DNA of 64,000 nucleotides from Symbiodinium kawagutii (Eukaryota > Sar > Dinophyceae > Suessiales > Symbiodiniaceae). The stretch covers positions 562,148 to 626,147 of the forward strand of contig VSDK01002092.1 in NCBI GenBank assembly GCA_009767595.1, written 5' to 3'. Numbering within the stretch: position 1 is the first letter of the stretch; each line of letters begins with the position of its first letter. This document shows, one piece after another, positions 20,013-29,399 of this stretch. A program made the translations under genes and the position numbers. The notes beneath the pieces were generated by a model. That model was not told the origin of the DNA and did no database searches. It saw only the letters and a program-made list of their open reading frames with translations.

Positions 20013-21344
20013 AAGGTTCTCATCTTCCTCTGTGGCATCCCCTTTCCTGGCTTTTTTCTTTGGTGTTGTCTGCTTCTTCATCAATGCTTTGAATTCATCG
20101 AAGCTGTCTGACAGCTGTCGGTCTTGCCTTTTCATTGCTCCCTGAAGGCTCTGCTCGAAGGATGCGGTCATGTTTTTGAGGTGCTCAGTAACACTAGTTT
20201 CAAATGACACCACTATCTGGTCAAGCTTCTTTTGATTCTCAGCCTGATCACGGATATGCGCCTCCATATCTTTCTGGACTGAGTCAATGGTTGCCCTCAA
20301 CTCATCCATCTTGGCATCTTGCTGAGCAAACCTATCCTCAATGGGCCCCTGAATGACCCGGACAGCAGGTGCTGCAGTGGCCGAAGGTCCAGCCTGAGAC
20401 GCCTGATTTCCAACTGGGTTGTTTGGTAACCCCTTGTTTGCTCGGTATGCGGCCCATGCATCATCCTCCAGCATCATTCCTGAATCTTTGGTCTCGGATG
20501 CACGTTGTGATTTCTTGTTGAAGCCAGCAATAACTGGCATCACCGGTGGGTTGGACTTGTTTTGATAGAAGGTCAACAGCATCATGTTGTCATTCCACAT
20601 GTACCAGAGTGAGTCTGGTTTCACCTGAAAGCTGAAAAGCCACGCTTTATGACCCAGTGGCTTGATCGGACGTGCTTGCAGCTTGACAGAATCAAGCCAG
20701 CCCCTCAACTCATCTTGTCCTGCTCCTATTGGCGTTGGTTCCAACTTGGCAACATGAAGCACTTGGATGTGCTTTGGCACTGCTAGCGACGGTTTGAGTA
20801 GCTTGTGAACTTCTTCATAGGATGTCTCTGACACACGAATGCCTCTCGAAACCTTGGCGCTGGCTTTCTTGGACACTCGAACCAATCCCAAAGCCTGCGG
20901 AATTTTCGACACTGTGACCTTCATCTGGGCAAGTGATTGGTCCATCCAGATGATAGCAAATTGCGTATCAATGCCTCCGGAGTCATGCTTTGGACTAAGG
21001 TACACACCACATATGCCTGAAATCTTCATGAGTTTGTCACGTTGTACCTCAGGTACCCTGCAATGCATCTGAAGGCTCAGGCTTTTTGGGGGGGTTGTTT
21101 TCCCATGTTCTCCCCACCAACTTCTTCCCCAGGGTGCGCCACTATATTGCGGGGCAACTCCGGCAGCTTCCAACAGTTCGCTCATCTGTCGAGCCGGATG
21201 CGACTGGATGGAATCCCACACTTGTTCTTCAAGTTCATCCTTGAAAGCAGTCATTGCCATGACCACCGTGTTGCTGACAGGTACGGACGCACCTTTGAGA
21301 TCTGACATTTTGACATTTTTACCACCAATATCATGCACACACAC
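20010..21344 (-). CDS. Retrotransposon gag-like coiled-coil protein
   Basis: About 444 codons. The first two thirds form a globular region with alternating hydrophobic strands (QFAIIWMDQSLAQMKVTVSK, AWLFSFQVKPDSLWYMWND). A proline/alanine-rich linker follows near residue 310, then a long amphipathic, charged helical stretch at about 325-425 predicted by eye to be a coiled coil, and a lysine-rich tail (KKQTTPKKKARKG) that could bind nucleic acid. Position and architecture match ORF1/gag-like RNA chaperones of LINEs, but no family-specific motif was recognised. Its N-terminal frame overlaps the second ubiquitin-like ORF by 94 bases, which reflects a frameshift near 21340. Confidence 0.7.
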   Translation of the reverse strand: MCVHDIGGKNVKMSDLKGASVPVSNTVVMAMTAFKDELEEQVWDSIQSHPARQMSELLEAAGVAPQYSGAPWGRSWWGEHGKTTPPKSLSLQMHCRVPEVQRDKLMKISGICGVYLSPKHDSGGIDTQFAIIWMDQSLAQMKVTVSKIPQALGLVRVSKKASAKVSRGIRVSETSYEEVHKLLKPSLAVPKHIQVLHVAKLEPTPIGAGQDELRGWLDSVKLQARPIKPLGHKAWLFSFQVKPDSLWYMWNDNMMLLTFYQNKSNPPVMPVIAGFNKKSQRASETKDSGMMLEDDAWAAYRANKGLPNNPVGNQASQAGPSATAAPAVRVIQGPIEDRFAQQDAKMDELRATIDSVQKDMEAHIRDQAENQKKLDQIVVSFETSVTEHLKNMTASFEQSLQGAMKRQDRQLSDSFDEFKALMKKQTTPKKKARKGDATEEDENL

Positions 21345-22242
21345 ACTGACAACACCACTGGCGCGCCTTCCTGGTCAAAGGCCGGGACACACTTCAACTT
21401 GCAGTGACCTTCAGCTACTTTTGGACATCCTCCCAAAACCAGGATCGCAAGCTCATCCCTGGAGATCTGCGTAGGCTTCTCAATCCAAGGTTGTGCAATC
21501 GATGGGTCACACAAGTATGCTCCAGTACAAGCGTGCTGGATGGAGGTCAGCACTGCACATGGAGTGTCGTCTTGGTTCAACACATGACCATGCTTCAGTT
21601 TGCATTGGCAAGCTGATATCTGGGGCACACGTGATGCTGATGCTTCGGCCTTTTTATGGTTGAGCTGATTTCTTCTGGTGTCTGCAGAGTTGTAAGCTGG
21701 CAACTCTATTGCAAGAGCTTTGGCAAGTTCTGTGAGCCCTGTCAACCTTTCCGCATGATCCTTACGTCGTAGGATTGCGTTCAGTGCAGGAAGCCCAGCA
21801 TTTTTGAGCAACGTCTCGGTGACTGGCACTGAGAGTCTGAGGTCGCAACCCGCGTCCATCACTAGTCGGGCCAACTCGTTCTTGGTTTTCACCAGTCCAT
21901 CGATCTTTGGCTTGCTTCGTCCTGGTGCCGGGCCTCCTCCTCTGAGTTGAAGGGCCAGGTGTATGTGAAGGAATTCACGTCCATGGTGGTCTTTCCTGGC
22001 ATATGTACTGAGTGGAAATTCATCAGACAGTTGCTTCCCAGCGCAAATCATGCGCATCCTTGTTGGCTCATCCACAAAGGTTGACGCAAGCAACCATGGC
22101 AGGTTGATCCAACTTTGGTGTCCGGTGGGTAAGCCGCATCCACCACCCAGGTGCTCCACAACTTGACCTTGACTTGGAATGCATGTTGGTCATTATCGAT
22201 TGGCGCTGGCATGAGCAAGCAAGTGATTGCAGACACCATCAT
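21251..22242 (-). CDS. Second ubiquitin-like protein of the retrotransposon
   Basis: Two overlapping frames share one protein: an N-terminal piece (PAPIDNDQHAFQVKVKLWST, up to 22242) and, after a shift near 22100, the main 21251-22159 frame. The ubiquitin-like region contains RMRMICAGKQLSDEFPLSTY and ends LHIHLALQLRGGGPAPG; compare the LHLVLRLRGG end of ubiquitin. The GGG ends at 21932. About 215 residues follow, including paired CxCKLKHGH and HCKLKC segments rich in Cys and His that may bind metal. KLWSTW upstream parallels KLWNTW in the first ubiquitin-like protein, so the two arose by duplication. Confidence 0.75.
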
Positions 22243-23817
22243 ACCCTCTGACTGCAGTCAAGAAATGCGTGGGTGCGCCAGGAATTGGAAGAATGACCAT
22301 CTGGATTCGAACATCTGGCTCATAGCTTGGGATTCTAATCACCATCTGCCATCCCATTTCATGCATGATTTGTTCAATGCCAGTGCGATGGAAGGCTTCC
22401 ATCACCCTAATGACTTTGTCAATCGATCCTCGCATTGTCAACTGAGAGTCTTCATCAATCAACGTCATGCCTTCAATCAACGTGGCATCAAAGCGACGAT
22501 CCTCCACTGGCAACTGGAGCAACCTGGCCAACAACCTGTCAACAGTGGATTCAACAGCATCACAGACCGGCGGTCTTGTTGGTGGATGTTCATACGTGGG
22601 ATTCCCAACCGTGTCGGCTTGGCCTTCCATATCACGCACATCACGCTTGGCAGGTGTCAGGTTTATCCCTGGTCCTCCACCACAGAGTTGCAGCACAACA
22701 TGCAATTTCATGACATCATCTTCACCTAATGTGTCTGCATAGTCCGCAAATGTCAGTTCGGGAGTCAACATCCTTCCTTTGAAAATGAGGCGAATGGGAA
22801 TGTGTTCATCAAAAAATTCCGATGCCTGCTCCCATGCTGACATGATGAACGAAATGGGACGGTCATTCTCGACCCAACCCTGCCAAATCCATGTGTTCCA
22901 AAGCTTGATTCGGATGCATTGCACATTCCTACCGAAGGTACGGCAGCAGTTCAGGAAATTGATGAACAACAGTGTACGAACCTCTTCAGCAAAGTGACAA
23001 GGCTGGAGCGCCAATCTACCTGGGGCCACTTGCATTCGGATAAGTCTGTGTTCAACAGCATCACCATACGGGTCCTGTCTCATACGTGTTACAAATTCCC
23101 ATCCCAAGGCCTGGATGGCACGATCCATTCCTGAAAGCAAAAGGAACTGATGCAAATCCTGCTCATGATCTCTATGGTAAAACCCCACGAACGTGTTGGC
23201 ATTCGGTCGCATCTTGAAATGTCTGGATCCTTGAGTTGCTGGAAGTCCCTGTTCAGGCAGGAACAGGATCACATTGTAGAGTTCCAGTGTGATGTTGCAT
23301 GGTTTGCCGAACAGGTCAAAACACTGACCATCAATCATGTGTCCAGCCAGCTGCGATTGCATGATCAACTCCACATCTTGGGGTTTCATATTCGGTGTTC
23401 TCTTGATGACCACTGACACAGTCGGGGCAAGGATCAGCACAAAAGGCCAGTCATGCATGCACACTGACGACTCCTGAGGCAAGAAACAACTTGGCACCAT
23501 AGTTTTCAATTTCAAGGGACATGATGGCATGGTCATCGAGTCACTCACCTGCAGTCGAATGCCATTGGATTCACGGATGACGATCTCCAACAATGGCGGA
23601 GAGGAATTGCCTTGAATGGTCATGAGCATCTCTCGAAGTTTGATTCCCTGCTCAACACAGAACTGTATCACTTGCAAAGGTGACTGGATTGTCAACTCAT
23701 CAATGTCACGGAACATCTGCGTTGGGTCAATGAGATTCGGATTCATCTCCCTACAGAATAATTACCATCCCCATCCTCATGAATTCGGATGTTGCTGGCA
23801 TCCAAATGATCAGCCAT
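22193..23817 (-). CDS. First ubiquitin-like protein of the retrotransposon
   Basis: The 517-codon frame 22193-23746 is preceded, after a shift near 23745, by a plausible start at 23817 (MADHLDASNIRIHEDGDG) whose ATG overlaps the methyltransferase stop. Residues 1-275 (numbered from 23746) are an unassigned domain. Residues 276-358 are ubiquitin-like: VQCIRIKLWNTW, IPIRLIFKGRMLTPELTFAD, then LHVVLQLCGGGPG with GGG at 356-358 (ending at 22673). About 155 further residues follow, then a frameshift into the second ubiquitin-like protein. A di-glycine followed by more protein is the layout of ubiquitin precursors cut by deubiquitinases, so self-contained processing is a reasonable inference, not shown. 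Confidence 0.75.
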
Positions 23818-25403
23818 GACACCAATGAATTCTGCTTGGTCGAATGACGGCTGTGGCATTGAGCAGCGCTATCAAAGCATGCATGGGTGAGATGGCGTTG
23901 CCAATCATCGCAGTGGCAATTTGTTCCTGGTCAGGCAACCAACATTTCTTCAGGGTCCCAATCAAAATCACCAGCTCCGGAGTGGCATGTTTGCGGACTT
24001 CATTTCCGAGGTGAAACAAACTGCTATACAGGCCTCCCCTTTTGACCAGCGCAGGATCAACGGCCAATGGAAGACCGTAACTTGTCATCACACATGCCGA
24101 TGATTCATCTTCAGTTCTCAGCCTGTACTTGGTGACATCACGCTTCGTCTTCTTGGCATGGCCTGTGGTCATGGATCGTGGCAAGTTCGCAGGGTCCATG
24201 TACATAGCTAGTTCAGCATCAGACAAGTGTGCCTGGAACCTCCACTTTTCATCCAGTTTCATGATTGCATGGTATGAAAGGAACGTAGGTTTTTCCATGC
24301 TAGGCCAACTCACGGGGACATGCGTGGTGTTCTCCTCGTCCCACATGTTCTCGGCTACCAGCAAGAGTCTTTCACGATGTTGCGGCACATGGTCGGCTAA
24401 GTCAAGTACTTTGCTCATGTTGACACGATACTTGGTCCAGGCGATTGCTGCAAGTACCACAGGGAAACGCTTGTGACCCTTGAGAGTGCCAACGTTCTCA
24501 AAGGTCCAAACTCTTGGGCGAAGCTTCCCTAGGATGAGAATGGTCAAAATGAGAATTCTCCCATCATGTCTCGATAGTCCTGCACTAGCATCAGCTGCCG
24601 ACCATGGTGGGCAAGGAGCAGAGAAAGCTATGATCTCCACAGGGATCCTTCCTGCATAGCTGACCCACCACTGATCCTCAATTGCACTTTGGAAGAGGAG
24701 AGTGGGCGAAAACATCCGGTCCTCCAATGCCTTGATCTCAGCCCAACATTGCTTGGCATCGACTCCATGAACATCTTTTCTATGGTTCTTCATGTATGTG
24801 GAGCAGCAAATGGGATCCTTGTCAATGGCCCAATGACAGCTCATCCCCTTGGTGTCTTTAGACAAGGCATCAATGGCATGAGACCAACCACCGAATCCTC
24901 CGCAAAACATCTCACCAATGTTGATTTCCTCCACCCCACTGCAAGACACCGTCTTGCGAAATGCCAGCACTGCACAAGTGGGACCTGTGAGGTCCAACAC
25001 TTTGCCTCCTTCAGTGACACGTGCACCCATCAGAATCAACTGTCCATCAAGTCCAGCAATTGCATCCCACTGCTCCGGTGTGAAACACACCTTCACCTCC
25101 ATGATTCTGCGCTCTGGCTCACACTTGCACAACAGCTGCATACCCAGAAGTTCACGTGGTGCGAACATCCCTTGGTCATCCTGTATGGTAGCATCCACCC
25201 ACAAACGACTGCTCCCAATGACGATGGTCTCCTTCTTGTCCACCAGGAATGATCCTGTTCTCAAGCACTGACATGTTCCAGGCTGAAATACGTAGTTTGC
25301 AAACAGCTCACGCGGCTGCAGCACATCTTCGTGTCGAAGAAACTCCATGGCACAGTTGGCTCGACCAGCCACAACCAAACCGGGGATCTGAGCCTTCGTG
25401 GCT
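23810..25403 (-). CDS. C5-cytosine DNA methyltransferase of the retrotransposon, 5'-truncated
   Basis: Transfers methyl from S-adenosylmethionine to cytosine C5. Numbered from 25378, motifs run in canonical order: I EMFCGGFGGWSHAID (157-170, AdoMet binding), II WAIDKDP (183-189), IV FSAPCPPWS with the catalytic C256, VI FENVG with E294, VIII QHRER (333-337), a target-recognition stretch, IX HATPELVILIG (464-474) and X IGNAIS (492-497). All key residues are intact and the frame has no break, so this domain alone may still encode an active fold. About 155 residues precede motif I and are unassigned. The frame is open right up to the 25403 boundary without ATG, so the true N-terminus is missing. 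Its stop overlaps the next ORF start (ATGGCTGA). Confidence 0.92.
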
Positions 25404-25418
25404 TCGATACTTATTGAT
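25404..25418. repeat. Target-site duplication, right copy
   Basis: tcgatacttattgat, identical to 9954-9968; defines the (truncated) 5' boundary of the retrotransposon on the minus strand. Confidence 0.88.
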
Positions 25419-25540
25419 GGCGGTTCATAACTAGTACAAGTTACTGGCTCCTACTGGCCATGGCTGATAGTGGTTGATGCTTAATGACAGGGGACGTTCA
25501 GAAACAACTCTTGGTATTGATTTGTGGGATCCAGGGATCA

Positions 25541-25545
25541 TGACC

Positions 25546-25604
<59 letters not shown>

Positions 25605-25611
25605 GACCATC

Positions 25612-25651
<40 letters not shown>

Positions 25652-25850
25652 GGACGACGACGACGACAACGACAACGACGATGATGATGATGATGACGAC
25701 GACGACGACAACGACGATGATGATGACGACGACGAGGACGAGGACCACCACGACGACCACCACGACAACGACCACCACGGCGACCACCACGACAACGACG
25801 ACGACGACAACCACGACGACCACGACGACTACGCTGATGATGGTCAATAG
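25541..25850. repeat. (ATG)n / (ACG)n / (ACC)n trinucleotide microsatellite
   Basis: Pure ATG repeats grade into ACG and then ACC repeats. Gives spurious poly-Met, poly-Asp, poly-Thr, poly-Val and poly-Ser ORFs on both strands. Confidence 0.95.
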
Positions 25851-25869
25851 TAACGGTGGTTCATAAAGT

Positions 25870-27370
25870 GAACCGATAGAAACAGGATATAACCAACGGC
25901 AGTGGTGATAGTCTTCCCTCCATAGTCTTTCCGAGGACTCCAAGGGCCGGCCCCATTTGAGTGGATCAAAAAACTTCACCGGAAGAAGACATGGCGCAAC
26001 CGGAAAACAGACAGATGGCATCCAACACAACACCATGTCTTGACACAACACCGGAGACTAACACTGGCTAGCTTTGTTGTGTTGGATGCCATGCCTAACC
26101 ATTTTCATTTTGACACTGGTGGAAAGCAAATAATTGTGGATGCGACTCATCAATCATGGCAGGTTCTCGCTGGTAGTAATAAACCAAAAAAACTTTGGGG
26201 TGAGAAACACCCTTATGGGCAGTCAATGATTCATTGATTTGGTCTTCAGTGTGAGTTTGTCTCCAATGAGGTCAAGGATTTCTGCCCTATTCAAGTTCCT
26301 GCAGTAGACCAGGGTTTCCTGGGTAGGGGAAGAAGGCTTGGGAAGAATCCCACCTGACCATGGATCTCCGCTGCTCCCAGCATGGCTAAGGTGGCATTTC
26401 CCAATCAGTCCATTGGAGAACCTGCGAATGATATCACCAGTCAACCCAGCTGGTTGTCGTCTCCAATGATTGGTGGCTTCTCAGTTCCCACCCACAGCCA
26501 CCCTTGAACTCATCAGCCAAAGAGTGACATCTCAGCCGCTGACGCATTCGTAGCTGACCGAAAGGCAAGCTTGGATCGCTCAGAACAAAGAGGACCATCG
26601 CCTCGAATGACTCCGCTGAGACACACCTTGGGGACCGACCTGTGCTTTGTTTCGCTAAGTTAGGGTCCCAAGTATAAAGAGCCTATAGGTAAGGGTAACG
26701 GGAAGTAAGATCTGTTGATTACTATAACGGAGATAAGCCTGTGCGTACCCCATGATTTCTAAGACATTGCAGAGCTTACCCCGGTGTGAAAAGGTGAGGC
26801 GATCGTCCCCACCGGCTTGACTTGATCAGTGATGAGTGGGGTCAAACCTTCGCTCAGACAGCTGACTACGCTGTTGCGGTACCTAAACTGCCAAGAGGAC
26901 AACTTGGTGGACATAACTAGGACAGCTACTACTTAGTCGTGGTACTGTAGATATACCTAGCAACTGTTGGATTTTAAACCAACATCTATCTACCTGACGT
27001 TGTTGCTTGTGGGTTGTTTTCGCTAGTGATTCATCAGCTGGGGGCGTGCCCGACCCTGCCACAGGCCTCTCATCTCACCCTGCTTTGCGCTTTTTCAACT
27101 GCCCAGCAACTGAGCTGTCAATGCACGCGAGTTGGTGTCGTTGACTGACATCCGTCGTCATGGTTGCTGGCCATGAAGCTTCCCTTGAATCTAATTGCTG
27201 CTGAATACCCAAACCTGCTGTTGCTCGACAGTAGTGATCCATGATGATCATGATAAACAATGAAGGATCTCATTGTATGGTATCATATGGCACTGATGAC
27301 TGCTATCCTATGGTTGCAATGGTACTGATGCTTAGCAACCAAGGATGCTGCTGGTCAATGGCCATCGAAT
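25870..27370. other. Non-repetitive spacer with one hairpin, no gene recognised
   Basis: Contains an inverted repeat of about 17-18 bp (atggcatccaacacaac at 26015-26031 and its complement at 26076-26092). The rest shows no coding bias, tRNA or rRNA pattern that I can recognise. Confidence 0.4.
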
Positions 27371-27374
27371 CCTC

Positions 27375-27560
27375 CACAGGGTCCCGCTGCTTCCGCTTCT
27401 TGTCCTCGGCACACCTCGGCGCCGCCAGCCCTCCACCTGCGCAAGGCCCTAGTTGCTGTCCGCGGAGGAGCAAGGCGATGTGGTGGCTCATCCAAAGCCT
27501 TTTCCAGGCGTTGCTGGCTTCTTTTTGCCCGTGACCACCGTTGGCAAGGCAGCTTCCTGA
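27375..27560 (-). CDS. Exon-like region (unrecognised protein)
   Basis: GC-rich, with strongly coding-looking minus frames: one reads RCAEDKKRKQRDPVEDSMAI with GC-rich third positions (a possible nuclear localisation stretch); another near 27510-27560 reads EAALPTVVTGKKKPATPGKG after a CAG acceptor-like site. The two lie in different frames, so this may be two exons or an exon with an indel. Family unknown. Confidence 0.4.
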
Positions 27561-27706
27561 GGCATGCAAGAGATTTATATGGTAAATGTCAGAACACCAG
27601 AAGATGGCGAAAACATACAGCAACCTGTGGTGCATCCATTGTGCTTGCTGTTTGCTGTCAGCCCCTTGTTGTTGTAGTGTTGTTCTTCCACCGTCCAATC
27701 TGTTGC

Positions 27707-27785
27707 CTGGTTGGGTTTCTGGAACCCCTGCCTTCTCACGCAGCGCACGCTTCGTCCGTATCTTCTCATCAGCCTTTTCCTTGTG
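27707..27785 (-). CDS. Exon-like island, charged helix
   Basis: 79 bases between a CTGCAG acceptor and a GCAACA donor-like site on the minus strand. Reads HKEKADEKIRTKRALREKAG followed by VPETQP, a charged helical sequence with GC-biased third positions. Likely an upstream exon of the same gene as 27375-27560. Confidence 0.45.
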
Positions 27786-28091
27786 CTGCAGATTCGGAGT
27801 CGTTGTGGGAGATCACATGAATCAGCAGTGAGAACAAACCCGTGGAAGTTGAACATCTCAATGGTTTGGTGGTGGTGAACAGTGATCATCATTTTTTTTG
27901 CAGGTGCAATTTTCATGTCAGAATCACAAAAAAATGCAAAATTCATGTAGTTCCCCAATAGTTCAAACCAAGCCCAGTGCACTTGAGTCTTCTAACATGC
28001 AGCCTAGAATCGTAGAATAGAGCTTGACAAACAATGATATTTTGTTCATTTCGAATCACTTAGATCACTGGACTCAGTATCCAATTTAGAC

Positions 28092-28295
28092 TCATTGTCC
28101 GAAGGTGTCTACAGACATCCCCTCAACACCGGCCAGGACACCAACTGTGCTTGGAGATCTTGCAGAATCATCTTCTTCCCCAGCCTGCGAACCCATAGAG
28201 CTGGCTGTAGGGGTGCGTTTATCTTGTGCTGGTACAGGTCTACAGCAAAGCGTATAGTCATCGAGTATGGTCAATGTGGACCCTGTTGGACTCAC
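28092..28295 (-). CDS. Possible exon (unrecognised)
   Basis: Minus-strand open frame with SSMGSQAGEEDDSARSPST and VGVLAGVEGMSVDTFGQ before a stop. Acidic and Ser/Gly-rich, no family motif. Moderate GC content. Confidence 0.25.
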   Translation of the reverse strand: MSPTGSTLTILDDYTLCCRPVPAQDKRTPTASSMGSQAGEEDDSARSPSTVGVLAGVEGMSVDTFGQ

Positions 28296-28299
28296 CCAA

Positions 28300-29290
28300 A
28301 ATGGTGAGCTTGACCCATTTCTTCAGCCGTTGTTCACAGACACAAGCGCTTCAGCATCCGCTGGTTCGTCTCACTGAGTCAACTGTGAGACCCGGTTGGC
28401 GTAAAGTAGCTATTCGAAGCTATACTTTGCTGGTTGACAGCATATCATAAGTATCACTCATGATCCGACTACATCTTCAAGATCCTTTGTACGACCTAGA
28501 CTGTTCAGCAATGTTCAGCACCTTGTAAGGCGTTTATGATGCAGCAACTGATGAGTTAGTGTAGCAAGTGAGGATTTCCACCCTCTGGGGACCTGTAGGC
28601 CACTGCGACCTGCTCACGACCAGCCACGCAAGGGAGAAGCTCCTGACAGAGAGTGATGGTCAGCAATGCCCAGGTAACGGTTTTGAAGACAACAATATAA
28701 CACTGAGAAGGCTGGGATCATTGCTGAACAGTGATTATTGAGATCCCATTTTTAGGAACATAATGATTGGAATATAATCATTTTTAGGAACAATGATTGG
28801 GATCCCACTGATCCGCTCTTCCACCTGCCGTTGNNNNNNNNNNACGGACCCGTTCTTCCACCTGCCGTTGGCTCCTGATCTCTGACCACTGTGGTGTCGT
28901 ATGATGCCAAAGCGCCCTGCGGGCCACCGCGTGCTACAACCAACCGGTCCCTCAGCCTCACCTGGCTATAGGAAATCTCAGCCATTCGAGGGATTGCCAG
29001 CGACCAGTGGCTAGGAATCGTGGATTTCAATGCCGAAGATTTAATGATGCTACCAACGGTGATTTTCCAGCTAGCCATGTTCATCAGGGGTAGATTCAAT
29101 CGGCGATGGAATAGAAAGGCTGATTCCGCTCGTTCATGACTCATCATGACTTTTCCACGAGAGTAACATCACTGCTCCTCCGAGTGATGCAAAATGAGAA
29201 ATCACATACTGAGGGCAATAGCAATCACAACCAGATGGGATCATTGCCAGCTGCAAACAATTCAGAGTTCTCAGCGAGTCAGAGGTCAAT
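28300..29290. other. Spacer with a 10-base assembly gap
   Basis: Ns occupy 28834-28843. Both sides of the gap carry tcttccacctgccgttg, so the gap probably joins two reads of the same short repeat. No gene seen. Confidence 0.5.
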
Positions 29291-29296
29291 GTGTAT

Positions 29297-29389
29297 ACGG
29301 TGGTTTCTCAAAATAAGGGCCTCCCAAACAATCTAGTAATAATAAACCAACCATTCTTTCAGTCCCCTATGGCTTGAGAAACCGCCATA
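29297..29389. mobile_element. Family-A short inverted-repeat element
   Basis: About 93 bp; begins ACGGTGGTTTCTCAAAAT and ends CTTGAGAAACCGCCAT. Middle carries the shared aataaaccaaccatt. Same family as 57.5 kb. Confidence 0.7.
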
Positions 29390-29399
29390 CATGTTTAGC

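Larger units (their letters stand above)
9969..25403 (-). mobile_element. Large LINE-like retrotransposon with DNA methyltransferase, ubiquitin-like, EEP, RT and RNase H modules (5'-truncated, dead)
   Basis: A single minus-strand unit of about 10.85 kb once the nested element is removed, bounded by a 15-bp target-site duplication. Module order 5' to 3': C5 methyltransferase; first ubiquitin-like protein; second ubiquitin-like protein; gag-like coiled coil; EEP endonuclease; reverse transcriptase; zinc knuckle, RNase H and a C-terminal domain. It ends in AAA, without a long poly-A tail. The 5' end falls inside the methyltransferase reading frame, so the copy is truncated. There are about eight indel frameshifts, one in-frame TGA and a 4.6-kb nested insertion. 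EEP plus RT plus RNase H and the absence of long terminal repeats make it a non-LTR element. Capture of methyltransferases by dinoflagellate retrotransposons is published; the ubiquitin-like modules are not something I can attribute to a described element. Confidence 0.9.

Noticed and set aside
25431..26051. Long ORFs of poly-Val/Ile, poly-Met, poly-Asp and poly-Ser
   Set aside because: All lie in the trinucleotide microsatellite and are open in several frames on both strands.
26440..26990. Possible structured RNA gene
   Set aside because: Moderately GC-rich unique sequence, but no rRNA, tRNA or snRNA consensus could be recognised by eye.
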